Origin: Pygmaiobacter massiliensis
Lineage (GTDB): Bacteria; Bacillota; Clostridia; Oscillospirales; Ruminococcaceae
Direction of reading: 5' to 3'
Length of the DNA stretch: 56,237 bases
Assembly (NCBI GenBank): GCA_022778585.1
Contig: JALFTI010000013.1
Coordinates: forward strand, 1-56,237
Position numbers and translations under genes: made by a program. The notes beneath the pieces were generated by a model. It was not told where the DNA came from and made no database searches. It was given only the letters and a program-made list of their open reading frames with translations. Positions 1-6,904 of the stretch are shown piece by piece (position 1 is the stretch's first letter; the number at the start of each line of letters is the position of its first letter).

Positions 1-290
1 GGCGAGAAAACCGGCATAAAAGATAAAAATATAATAGCTGCTTTGCGGGTATTATACCATGCCGGCAGCGCCGGCATGGTATAAGCTGCCAGGGATTTCG
101 GCTGCCCCAAAGGGGCGAGAAAACCGGCATTAAAGATAAAAATATAATAGCTGCTTTGCGGGTATTATACCATGTCGGCAGCGCCGGCATGGTATAAGCT
201 GCCAGGGTTTTCGGTTGCCCCAAAGGGGCGAGAAAACCGGCATTAAAGATAAAAATATAATAGCCGCTTTGCGGCTATTATACCACATTA
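1..290. repeat. Three tandem 113-bp hairpin repeats
   Basis: Units begin at 1, 114 and 227, giving an exact 113-bp period; the first two are nearly identical and the third diverges after about 60 bp. Each unit carries two adjoining hairpins sharing a TATA overlap. Hairpin A is best in unit 3 (256-282: 12-bp perfect stem around TTT). Hairpin B is perfect in unit 1 (53-83: 14-bp stem TATACCATGCCGGC around AGC) and has one change in unit 2 (166-196). No coding frame uses it. It looks like a REP/BIME-type intergenic element; the array may start before the window. Confidence 0.85.
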
Positions 291-434
291 TGGCAGCGCT
301 TGCAGCATTTTGCGCCAGCAGCTTTTAACAGCCTGCAAAATGTTGCCTTTATTGAAGCAAAAACAGGAAAATTTGTAATTTATATATAAAATATTACAGT
401 TTGTATCGAAACAAAGGGCTTTTTGCCGCTTGGC
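291..434. other. AT-rich spacer before the marR promoter
   Basis: No gene is seen. The stretch becomes AT-rich at about 365-410, just ahead of the marR promoter, and might act as an UP-like element. An open frame entering marR from 401 has no ribosome binding site and runs through the promoter and operator, so it is not used as the start. Confidence 0.5.
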
Positions 435-463
435 TTGACAACCGGTTTACAGCATGTTACACT
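435..463 (+). promoter_or_regulatory. Sigma-A type promoter of marR-degV
   Basis: TTGACA at 435-440, a 17-bp spacer, then TACACT at 458-463. The -35 matches the vegetative consensus perfectly and the -10 at four of six positions. Transcription would start near 470, giving a leader of about 147 nt before the marR ATG at 617. Confidence 0.75.
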
Positions 464-484
464 ACCAATTGCTTTGAACTTAAA

Positions 485-501
485 AGTTTGAACTTCAAAC
501 T
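485..501. promoter_or_regulatory. Perfect palindromic operator, AGTTTGAA-C-TTCAAACT
   Basis: An uninterrupted 8+1+8 palindrome lies just downstream of the predicted transcription start and 116 bp ahead of the marR-type regulator. MarR proteins bind such palindromes and often autoregulate. The half-site TTTGAA/TTCAAA resembles the TTTGA-TCAAA core I recall for FabT-type fatty-acid repressors; that resemblance is from memory. Confidence 0.7.
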
Positions 502-616
502 ATTAGCCCGTATTCTAAAGCGCCCCAAAGGCGGGCGCGTTTGGGACGGGCAAAGTGGGGCTTTTGACAGCGGGCAGGTTTTGCTGCCTTTGCAGGTCCC
601 AGCCGGAAGGAGCAGC

Positions 617-1123
617 ATGAAACAGGAAAAACAACAGCTGAACAGTGCCCTGGTGCAGCTGTTCAACCACATTCTGCGCCAGGAGGAATTAGCTCTTTCG
701 CGCGGGGCATACCAAAACCTTTCGGTTAGCGAAATGCACCTGCTGGACGCCGCCCAAACCCGGCACGAAGACGGCCCCCTTACCATGAAGGTGCTGGCCG
801 GGCGGGTGGGGGTTTCGGCCGGCAGCCTGACCGTGGCGGTAAAGGCGCTGGAACAGAAAGGGTATTTGTACCGGGAAAAGAACCCCGCCGACCGCCGCCA
901 GGTTTTGGTGCAGCTGACCGATTCCGGCCGCGGCGCCTGCCGGGCCCACCAGCTGTTCCATGCCAGCATGGTGACCGAGCTGACCTGCCGGCTTTCCGCA
1001 CAGCAGCTTTCCGCATTGTGTGCGGCGCTGGCGGTACTGGACAAATTTTTTGCAGCGCCGACAAAAAAGGCTGCTTGCGCTAAGCCAAAAGAAAAAGGAG
1101 GAACCTTATGGTCCGCATTATAA
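617..1123 (+). CDS. MarR-family transcriptional regulator (FabT-like candidate)
   Basis: A 168-aa MarR-type winged-helix regulator. The DNA-binding region is at about residues 50-105: a recognition-helix segment (VSAGSLTVAVKALEQKGYL) followed by a wing with the family signature NPADRRQVLVQLTDSG. The ATG at 617 is preceded by GGAAGGA; upstream frames lack a ribosome site. The last 16 bp overlap the next gene, degV, so the two are translationally coupled. A perfect palindrome at 485-501 is its likely operator. DegV-family proteins carry fatty acids, so the regulator may sense acyl chains or acyl-ACP like FabT; this is inference from the neighbour and operator. A Lys/Ala-rich tail of about 25 residues extends past the usual C-terminal helix and partly reflects the overlap. 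Confidence 0.85.
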   Translation: MKQEKQQLNSALVQLFNHILRQEELALSRGAYQNLSVSEMHLLDAAQTRHEDGPLTMKVLAGRVGVSAGSLTVAVKALEQKGYLYREKNPADRRQVLVQLTDSGRGACRAHQLFHASMVTELTCRLSAQQLSALCAALAVLDKFFAAPTKKAACAKPKEKGGTLWSAL

Positions 1124-1971
1124 CCGATTCCACAGCCGAACTGCACACCCAGCTGCAGCAGGAGCTTTCGGTAAGCGTGGTGCCGCTTGCGGTGAACTTT
1201 GGCCCGGACGAGGTGTACCAGGAAGGGATAGACCTTTCCACCGCCGAATTTTACGAAAAGCTAGAGCAGGCAAAAAACCTGCCCACCACCAGCCAGCCTT
1301 CGCCCGAACAGTTTTTAACCCTGTTCGAGCAGGCAAAACAGGCAAACGAGGATGTAGTTGCCGTATTGCTTTCCTCCAAATTGTCCGGCACCATGCAGTC
1401 GGCCCGGCTTGCGGCGGAACTGTCCGGCTGGCAGGAGCACATTTTTTTGGTGGACAGTTTAAGCACCACGCTGGGGCTGCAAATTTTGGTGCGCCGGGCG
1501 GTAGAACTGCGCAATGCCGGCTATACCGCCGCAAGCCTGGCAGCCCAGCTGGAAGGAGAACGCCGCGACATTCGCCTGTACGCGGTGGTGGATACCCTGA
1601 CCTACCTGCAAAAGGGCGGCCGCTTGCCCAAAGCGGCCGCCGTGGCCGGCACCCTGCTGGGCATTAAGCCGGTGGTGGCCTTAAAGGAAGGCAAGCTGCA
1701 GCTGGTGGGCAAGGCCCGAGGGCTGGCCGGCGCGTATGTGAATGTATTTAAACAGATTACCGGCGCGAGCGAATGCCTGGACACAAGCCGCCCCTATGCG
1801 CTGGGCTATACCGGAAACCCGGCCCGGGTGCGCCCGTTCAAGCAGTATATCTGCGAAAATTTGCACCTGCCCGAACCCCCGGTGGAGGCAATTGGTGCGG
1901 TGGTGGGTACCCATGCGGGCCCCGGCGCCTGTGGCATTGCCTATTTTGCACACTCTGCCGACCGCGGCTGA
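1108..1971 (+). CDS. DegV-family fatty-acid-binding protein
   Basis: A 287-aa EDD-fold DegV/FakB-type protein. It starts MVRIITDSTAEL, has the TSQPS ligand-loop motif near residue 71 and the SSKLSGT motif near 91, and ends in the usual domain with GTHAGPGACG near 271. DegV proteins bind one fatty acid; FakB members present it to the kinase FakA for phosphorylation and membrane lipid synthesis. No fakA is in the window, so a FakB role is possible but unproven. The ATG at 1108 follows AAAAAGGAGG with good spacing and overlaps marR by 16 bp. A strong terminator follows the stop. Confidence 0.9.
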   Translation: MVRIITDSTAELHTQLQQELSVSVVPLAVNFGPDEVYQEGIDLSTAEFYEKLEQAKNLPTTSQPSPEQFLTLFEQAKQANEDVVAVLLSSKLSGTMQSARLAAELSGWQEHIFLVDSLSTTLGLQILVRRAVELRNAGYTAASLAAQLEGERRDIRLYAVVDTLTYLQKGGRLPKAAAVAGTLLGIKPVVALKEGKLQLVGKARGLAGAYVNVFKQITGASECLDTSRPYALGYTGNPARVRPFKQYICENLHLPEPPVEAIGAVVGTHAGPGACGIAYFAHSADRG

Positions 1972-2006
1972 CCTGCCAAATGGATGTAAAACCTGTGAAA
2001 TAACAT

Positions 2007-2045
2007 AAAAAGGGATGCGCCTTCTGGGCGCATCCCTTTTTGTGT
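2007..2045. terminator. Bidirectional terminator after degV
   Basis: A stem of about 14 bp (AAAAGGGATGCGCC / GGCGCATCCCTTTT) with a TTCT loop, T-run on the plus strand and A-run on the left arm. It can end degV and the convergent gene at 2114-2857. Confidence 0.9.
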
Positions 2046-2113
2046 TTAAAAAAAGCCGCAAGGCAAAACAGGCCTAACAATATGTTTGCCTTAAAGCGAT
2101 AGGCGGTGCTTTT

Positions 2114-2857
2114 TTAGCCCTGCTGTTTTTTAGGCGGCCAAAGCAGCGCGCCTGCACAATAAAGCCCCAAAAGCCCCAGCGCAAAGGCGGGCAGGTCGTA
2201 AACCGGGAAAAACCAGGTAAAATTGCCGCTTTTGCAAAAAACCAAAAGCCGGGCAACCACCGCGCAGGGGCCCAAAAGGCCGCTTGCAAGCCCCCAAAAG
2301 GCCAGCTGGCGGGGCTTTTGTTCCGTTTTAAAAAAAACGGTGCGCAAAAGGCAGGTAAAAAACAAAAGGCAGCAAATTTGGCCCAAAAGGCCCATGCCGT
2401 AAAACACATGGTGCTGGCTGGCAGGCCGCACCAGGTAATAGGTTATGCAGCTTTGCAAACAGCAAACCCAGCCCAGAATACCCAAAAGAAAAGGGGGCTT
2501 TTTGAGCGCGCAGCTGGCAAAGAAAACGCTGCCGGCCAATAAAAACAGCCCGGTAACCAGCAAAGCCTGCCCTGCAAGCAGCCCTGCCGCCCCCCCTAAA
2601 AGAAAGCACAGCGTACACAGCCAGAAAAGAAGTGTTTTATAGCCTTTATCGGCCAAAACAGAAAGGCCGCGGCGGCAAGCGCCAAGGCGTATTGCGCCTG
2701 CCAGCAAAAGGCCGGCTGCCAGCAGGGCAAGGTACCGGCTAAAGGCAATGCCCAGGGTGGGGTAGCCGGTGGCGGGGTCCAAAAATAAAAGGTGGTCCGC
2801 CAGCATGGCGCAGAAAGATACGCCGAAAATCAAAAAACAGGCTCGGTTCCATTTCAT
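2114..2857 (-). CDS. Unknown multi-pass membrane protein
   Basis: A 247-residue, strongly hydrophobic protein with about seven or eight predicted membrane segments (first LIFGVSFCAMLADHLLF, residues 8-24; second around LALLAAGLLLAGAI). Short basic loops separate them. I chose the ATG at 2857 because GAGGA lies about 10 nt upstream; the frame stays open 13 codons further without a better site. I recognise no family. It is convergent with degV and divergent from the spoIID-like gene at 3046. Length and layout suit a small integral membrane protein of no assigned function. Confidence 0.7.
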   Translation of the reverse strand: MKWNRACFLIFGVSFCAMLADHLLFLDPATGYPTLGIAFSRYLALLAAGLLLAGAIRLGACRRGLSVLADKGYKTLLFWLCTLCFLLGGAAGLLAGQALLVTGLFLLAGSVFFASCALKKPPFLLGILGWVCCLQSCITYYLVRPASQHHVFYGMGLLGQICCLLFFTCLLRTVFFKTEQKPRQLAFWGLASGLLGPCAVVARLLVFCKSGNFTWFFPVYDLPAFALGLLGLYCAGALLWPPKKQQG

Positions 2858-3045
2858 GGCAAAAATCCTCGGTTCTGCCGGCCGGCTTGTCCGCATACAA
2901 TCACAACAAGGCAGCCTGGCAAAAGCAGCGCGCCGGTGTGTTTGCCAAAAGCGACAAAGCGCGCGCTGAAAAGATGGTATACCTTGTAATAATATCGCAA
3001 CCGGGCGGCTAAATCAAGCAGTGCTAAGCAGAGAGAAGGGAAACC

Positions 3046-4053
3046 ATGCAAAAAAAGCGAAAAGCGCGCAGGGGCGCAAAAAAAATAATACTGGCAGGGG
3101 CAATAGGGCTTTTGGCGGCTTTGGCCCTTTTGGGGCAGCTGGCAAAAAGGGAACTTCCCGTTTCGCCCCAGCAAACACAGCCCGAAATACAGGTGCGGCA
3201 GATTGAACCGGTATTGGTGCTGAACGCCACCACCGGCCAGGTGGAACAGGTGCCCATGCGACAGTATGTGCTGGGTGCGGTTGCAAGCGAAATGCCCATA
3301 AGCTACCAGCCGGCCGCACTGCAGGCACAGGCAGTGGCCGCTTACAGCTATGCTTTGGCCTGCAAAAATTTACAGGCCGAAAACCCCACTGCCGCCTTAA
3401 AGGGAGCCTGGCTTTCGGCCGACCCGGCCAACCGTCAGGGCTACCTGACCGAAGGAGGAATGCGGGAGGTTTGGGGCGATGCGTTTGAAGAAAACTACCA
3501 ATACCTGTGCCAGGCAGTGGACCAGGTGCTGGGGCAGGTGCTGCTTTATGATCAAAAGCCCGCCCTTACTACTTATTACGCAATCTCCAACGGCAGCGGC
3601 GAAGCCAGCGAAAATGTGTGGGTAAGCCCGGTGCCCTACCTGGTGCAGCTGGAATTGCCGCTGGACCGGCAGGCTCCCCAATACGAGGTGACGGTAGATT
3701 TAACCGCACAGGAGGTTTCGGACGCGCTCAAGCTTTCCTTTTTGGCGCTGGACCTTTCGGATTCGCCCGAAAACTGGTTTGGCCAGGAGCGGCGCAGCCC
3801 GGCCGGATATGTAACGGCGGTGCCCTGCGGCGGCCAGCTTTTGGACGGGCAGGATCTGCGCAGTGCGCTGAAACTGCGCAGTGCGGATTTTACCATAACC
3901 TGGCAGCAGGACCATTTTGAGGTGACCTGCCGTGGCTATGGCCACGGGGTGGGCATGAGCCAGTACACCGCAGACCAGCTGGCTTTGCAGGGCAAAACCT
4001 ACCAGGAAATTTTGGCTTTTTTTTACCCCGGCACCACCCTGGGCGCGGCTTAA
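3046..4053 (+). CDS. spoIID: SpoIID/LytB-type peptidoglycan lytic transglycosylase
   Basis: A 335-aa protein with one N-terminal membrane anchor (residues 14-31) and an extracellular SpoIID domain. Family motifs are clear: QYVLGAVASEMP (about 73-84), with the glutamate of SEMP at 82 matching the catalytic Glu known for SpoIID; ALQAQAVAAYSYAL (90-103); and the C-terminal GYGHGVGMSQYTA with FYPGTTL at the end. SpoIID cleaves denuded glycan strands in the engulfment complex with SpoIIM and SpoIIP, but LytB-like relatives act outside sporulation. No other engulfment gene is present, so a vegetative role is possible. GAGAGAAGGG precedes the ATG. Confidence 0.88.
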   Translation: MQKKRKARRGAKKIILAGAIGLLAALALLGQLAKRELPVSPQQTQPEIQVRQIEPVLVLNATTGQVEQVPMRQYVLGAVASEMPISYQPAALQAQAVAAYSYALACKNLQAENPTAALKGAWLSADPANRQGYLTEGGMREVWGDAFEENYQYLCQAVDQVLGQVLLYDQKPALTTYYAISNGSGEASENVWVSPVPYLVQLELPLDRQAPQYEVTVDLTAQEVSDALKLSFLALDLSDSPENWFGQERRSPAGYVTAVPCGGQLLDGQDLRSALKLRSADFTITWQQDHFEVTCRGYGHGVGMSQYTADQLALQGKTYQEILAFFYPGTTLGAA

Positions 4054-4142
4054 AGCGCTTTTGCCACAAAAAGGAAAAACAGGCTGGTTATTGACTTATG
4101 TCAAAAACTGCGGTACACTACTGGCAAAAGAAGGTGAAGTCC

Positions 4143-4553
4143 ATGGCAAGGCCGGTAAAGCCCCGTAGAATTTGTGCAGGGCCAAAACGGGCACAATTTG
4201 CCCCCAAAAACCCGTGCGGCTGGGTGCAGCTTGCGCTGGAAGAGCTGGAAACCCTGCGGCTGATCGATCAATTGGGCATGACCCAGGCCGACTGTGCCAG
4301 GCAGATGCAGGTGGCCCGCACTACGGTGCAGCTGATCTATGACAATGCCCGCCGGAAGGTTGCCACAGCGCTGGCGGAAGGCAAAGGGCTGCGGATAGAA
4401 GGCGGGCGTTATGTGGTGTGCGGCCAAGGGGAACACTGCTGTGGGCAAAACTGCCGCAGAACCGGCTGCGGCAGGCAGGCCGCCTGCTGTTGCTGCGGGC
4501 AAAACCAAACACAAAAAGGAGCGCAAAACCATGAAGATTGCAGTGACCTATGA
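4143..4553 (+). CDS. DUF134 (UPF0251) DNA-binding protein with Cys-rich tail
   Basis: 136 residues. The N-terminus MARPVKPRRI and the helix-turn-helix region LETLRLIDQLGMTQADCARQ through VARTTVQLIYDNARRKVA (about 38-80) are typical of DUF134, a family with a sigma-region-4-like HTH. After residue 100 comes a tail with ten cysteines, including a CCCC run, which probably binds metal. The ATG at 4143 gives the canonical family start; a frame from 4098 adds 15 residues without support. It overlaps the NifX-like gene by 23 bp. DUF134 and NifX/NifB-C-terminal domain proteins are commonly neighbours, so a metal-responsive regulator of that pair is a reasonable inference. Confidence 0.85.
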   Translation: MARPVKPRRICAGPKRAQFAPKNPCGWVQLALEELETLRLIDQLGMTQADCARQMQVARTTVQLIYDNARRKVATALAEGKGLRIEGGRYVVCGQGEHCCGQNCRRTGCGRQAACCCCGQNQTQKGAQNHEDCSDL

Positions 4554-4923
4554 AAACGGGCTGGTGTTCCAGCATTTTGGGCATACCGCCCAGTTTAAGC
4601 TTTACCAGGTGGAAAATGGCCAGGTACAGCAGGCGGAAATTGTGGACACAAACGGCAGCGGCCATGGCGCGCTGGCCGGTTTTTTGAGCCAGCGGGGGGT
4701 GGATACCCTGATCTGCGGCGGAATTGGCGGCGGGGCCCGCACCGCGCTGGAACAGGCGGGTATTCAGCTGTACCCGGGTGTAAATGGCAGCGCCGACCGG
4801 GCGGTGGAGGACCTTTTGGCCGGCCGGCTGCAGTTTGATGCCAACACCCTTTGCAGCCACCATGCAGGCGAAGAACACCACAACTGCGGCGAACACCACT
4901 GTGCCGGCCACAGCTGCGGCTAA
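4531..4923 (+). CDS. NifX/NifB-C-terminal-domain dinitrogenase cofactor-type protein
   Basis: 130 residues. Residues 1-100 form the ribonuclease-H-like domain that binds iron-molybdenum cofactor precursors in NifX/NafY and unknown metal clusters elsewhere: MKIAVTYENGLVFQHFGHT at the start, then DTLICGGIGGGARTALEQAGI. The tail (about 108-130) is rich in His and Cys (CSHHAGEEHHNCGEHHCAGHSCG) and is a probable extra metal site. The window has no nitrogenase gene, so nitrogen fixation is not implied. The ATG is preceded by AAAAAGGAG and lies inside the end of the DUF134 gene. Confidence 0.87.
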   Translation: MKIAVTYENGLVFQHFGHTAQFKLYQVENGQVQQAEIVDTNGSGHGALAGFLSQRGVDTLICGGIGGGARTALEQAGIQLYPGVNGSADRAVEDLLAGRLQFDANTLCSHHAGEEHHNCGEHHCAGHSCG

Positions 4924-5070
4924 GCGGGCCAAAAGAAAAGGCCTGCAATCCGTTTGGCGATTCAAAAACGGCGCGGGCTTTGGGCTGAAAGGTAAGGTGC
5001 CGGCCGGCAGCATAAAAAACACCCCAAAAGGCAAACAAGCTTTGCCTTGGCGGCGATATAGCGCACAGAT
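4924..5070. other. Short gene-free spacer
   Basis: Nothing recognisable lies between the NifX-like stop and the bidirectional terminator at 5071. Confidence 0.5.
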
Positions 5071-5109
5071 AAAAACGGCAAAGGGACAAAATCCCTTTGC
5101 CGTTTTTTT
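5071..5109. terminator. Bidirectional terminator between nifX-like gene and murC
   Basis: A 16-bp stem, AAAAACGGCAAAGGGA with its complement, around a short CAAAA-type loop. It is flanked by a T-run on the plus strand and an A-run on the left, so it can serve both convergent units. Confidence 0.92.
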
Positions 5110-5183
5110 GTGTTTTTTGCGGCCGCTTTTGCCATGAAGCCAAAGGGCCAAATTTATCTGCTTATCTGCGCTTTGGCTGCTTT

Positions 5184-6584
5184 TCAGCGCCCCAGCATCA
5201 TTTTGGCAGCCTTGTAAATATCGCCGCAGCCCAGGGTCAAAATCAAATCCTCCGCCCCGGCGTGGGTGCAGGCGTACTGCACGACCCCTTCAAAGTCGGG
5301 GTACCACACGCTGCCGGGTATTTTGGCAGCAAGGTCGGCGGTGTAAATGTGGTATTGGTCGTTTGTTTCCCGGCTGCCCATAATTTCGGTCATAACCACC
5401 TGGTCGGCAATGGACAAAACCCGCGCAAAATCATCTAAAAGCAGCTTGGTGCGGGAATAGGTGAACGGCTGGAATACCGCAAACACCTTCCGAAAGCCCA
5501 TCTGCTTTGCGGCATTTAAGGTGGCGGCAAGCTCGGTTGGGTGGTGGGCATAGTCGTCCGCCACTACGGCGCCGCACGAGGTGTGGCCCAAAATTTCAAA
5601 CCGGCGCCCGGTTCCCCTGAAAGCCGCAAGCCCTGCGGCAATTTCGCTGCCGCCAAGGCCCGCAAGGTGCGCGCTGGCTGCTGCGGCCAGCGCGTTGTAC
5701 ACATTGTGCGCGCCCGGCACCGAAAGCGCAATGTCGCATACCTTTTCTTCGCCGCACCAGAACCCAAAGCCGTAAAAGGCCGGGCGAATTTGGCGAATGT
5801 CACGGGCCTGGTAATGGCAGGCGGCGGTGCGGCCAAAGGGTACCACCTTGTCGCCAAGGCCCGAAAGCGCCTTCATGGTGTCGGCGTCGTCGGCATTTGC
5901 CAGCACCTTCCACTGGGTCAATTGGGCAAATTTGCGAAAGGCGCGGCGGGAATTTTCCATACTGCCAAAAAAGTCCAGATGGTCGTTATCGATATTTAAG
6001 ATAACGCTCTGCCAGGGGGCAAGGTGCAGAAAGGTGTTGGAAAACTCGCAGCTTTCCACCACAATATTATCCCCCTTGCCCGCTTTGCCGTACCCGTCAA
6101 TTAGGGGCAGCTTGCCGCCAATTACCGCGGCGGGGTCGCGGCCGGCCATCTGCAGAATTTGGGTGGTCATGCCGGTGGTGGTGGTTTTGCCATGGGTGCC
6201 CGCTATGCAGATGGAATGCGGGTACATGCGCTGCACATACCCCAGCATAACGCTGCGCTCCACCATGGGAATACCCAGCTGGCTGGCCCGGGCAAGCTCG
6301 GGGTTGCCCGGCAAAATGGCTGCCGAGTAGATGACCAGGTCCGCCCCTTCCACATTTTCGGCCGCATGGGGAATGGAAACGAAGATGCCCAGCTGGCGCT
6401 CGTACTGAATAATGTCCCCTTCCAGCACATCGCTGCCGGTAATGGTGTAACCCGCCGCGTGCAGAATTTGCACCAGCGGAAACATGCCGCTGCCGCCTAT
6501 GCCCACAAAGTGCAGCCGCTTTTTGCCCGAAAGCAGCTTTGGGTCGTAGGAAATGTTGTGAAAGCTCTGTTCAAATTGTTCCAA
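5184..6584 (-). CDS. murC: UDP-N-acetylmuramate--L-alanine ligase
   Basis: A 466-aa Mur ligase. It adds L-Ala to UDP-MurNAc using ATP, the first peptide step of peptidoglycan synthesis in the cytosol. The N-terminal Rossmann domain carries HFVGIGGSGM (25-34), specific for MurC and Mpl-like enzymes. The ATP loop is GTHGKTTTT (129-137). NIDNDHLDFF and the arginine-containing GTGRRFE segment follow, and the C-terminal domain has DDYAHHPTE and QPFTYSRT. The length fits MurC. The ATG at 6584 sits after a GACAGGAGCG ribosome site. The leader has a GC-rich hairpin and a promoter at 6664-6692. Confidence 0.95.
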   Translation of the reverse strand: MEQFEQSFHNISYDPKLLSGKKRLHFVGIGGSGMFPLVQILHAAGYTITGSDVLEGDIIQYERQLGIFVSIPHAAENVEGADLVIYSAAILPGNPELARASQLGIPMVERSVMLGYVQRMYPHSICIAGTHGKTTTTGMTTQILQMAGRDPAAVIGGKLPLIDGYGKAGKGDNIVVESCEFSNTFLHLAPWQSVILNIDNDHLDFFGSMENSRRAFRKFAQLTQWKVLANADDADTMKALSGLGDKVVPFGRTAACHYQARDIRQIRPAFYGFGFWCGEEKVCDIALSVPGAHNVYNALAAAASAHLAGLGGSEIAAGLAAFRGTGRRFEILGHTSCGAVVADDYAHHPTELAATLNAAKQMGFRKVFAVFQPFTYSRTKLLLDDFARVLSIADQVVMTEIMGSRETNDQYHIYTADLAAKIPGSVWYPDFEGVVQYACTHAGAEDLILTLGCGDIYKAAKMMLGR

Positions 6585-6607
6585 ACTGGTTCGCTCCTGT
6601 CAGCAAG

Positions 6608-6640
6608 GCGCCGGCTTTGGCCGGCGCGTTTTTATTTTTT
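6608..6640. other. GC-rich hairpin in the murC leader, T-run on the opposite strand
   Basis: GCGCCGGC (6608-6615) pairs with GCCGGCGC (6620-6627) around TTTG. On the plus strand a TTTTTATTTTTT run follows, so it would stop transcription running antisense to murC. On the murC mRNA it forms a stable stem about 15 nt ahead of the ribosome site. No plus-strand gene between 4923 and here needs a terminator. Confidence 0.6.
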
Positions 6641-6663
6641 ATGGCAAAGGGTTATTTATCATT

Positions 6664-6692
6664 ATTATATAGTTTTTTGGCTGCAAATGAAA
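6664..6692 (-). promoter_or_regulatory. Predicted murC promoter
   Basis: Read on the minus strand: TTTCAT (6692-6687), 17-bp spacer, TATAAT (6669-6664). The -10 is perfect and the -35 moderate. It gives a leader of about 70 nt. Confidence 0.6.
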
Positions 6693-6709
6693 CACCGCAG
6701 ATAAAATTT

Positions 6710-6718
6710 TGGTATAAT
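6710..6718 (+). promoter_or_regulatory. Extended -10 promoter of cca
   Basis: TTGGTATAAT contains TG-N-TATAAT, an extended -10 with the TATAAT at 6713-6718. No good -35 is visible at 17 bp, which extended -10 promoters tolerate. It is back-to-back with the murC promoter. A leader of about 180 nt runs to the cca ATG and shows no clear structure. Confidence 0.5.
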
Positions 6719-6904
6719 AACAAAAGATGAGAAAACCGAAAAGCAGGCGGAAAGAATGGAGCTTGGCAGGCGGCGAAAGCGGTGCGGCAAGCTGCCGGGA
6801 AAAATGCGGCAAAAATGGCAAAGCGCCGCCGGCAAACCCAAAGCGCATAAAACGCACCGTTTAAAAAGGCCGGCTTTAATAGCCGTTTGGCAGGGGGCAG
6901 AAGG

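Noticed and set aside
1-290. CRISPR array
   Set aside because: The unit is a contiguous 113-bp tandem repeat with no unique spacers and no cas genes nearby.
401-616. 72-residue extension of the MarR protein
   Set aside because: It would place the promoter and operator inside the coding region and has no ribosome site.
4531-4923. Nitrogen-fixation gene
   Set aside because: The NifX-type domain is widespread in non-fixing anaerobes and no nitrogenase or assembly gene is present.
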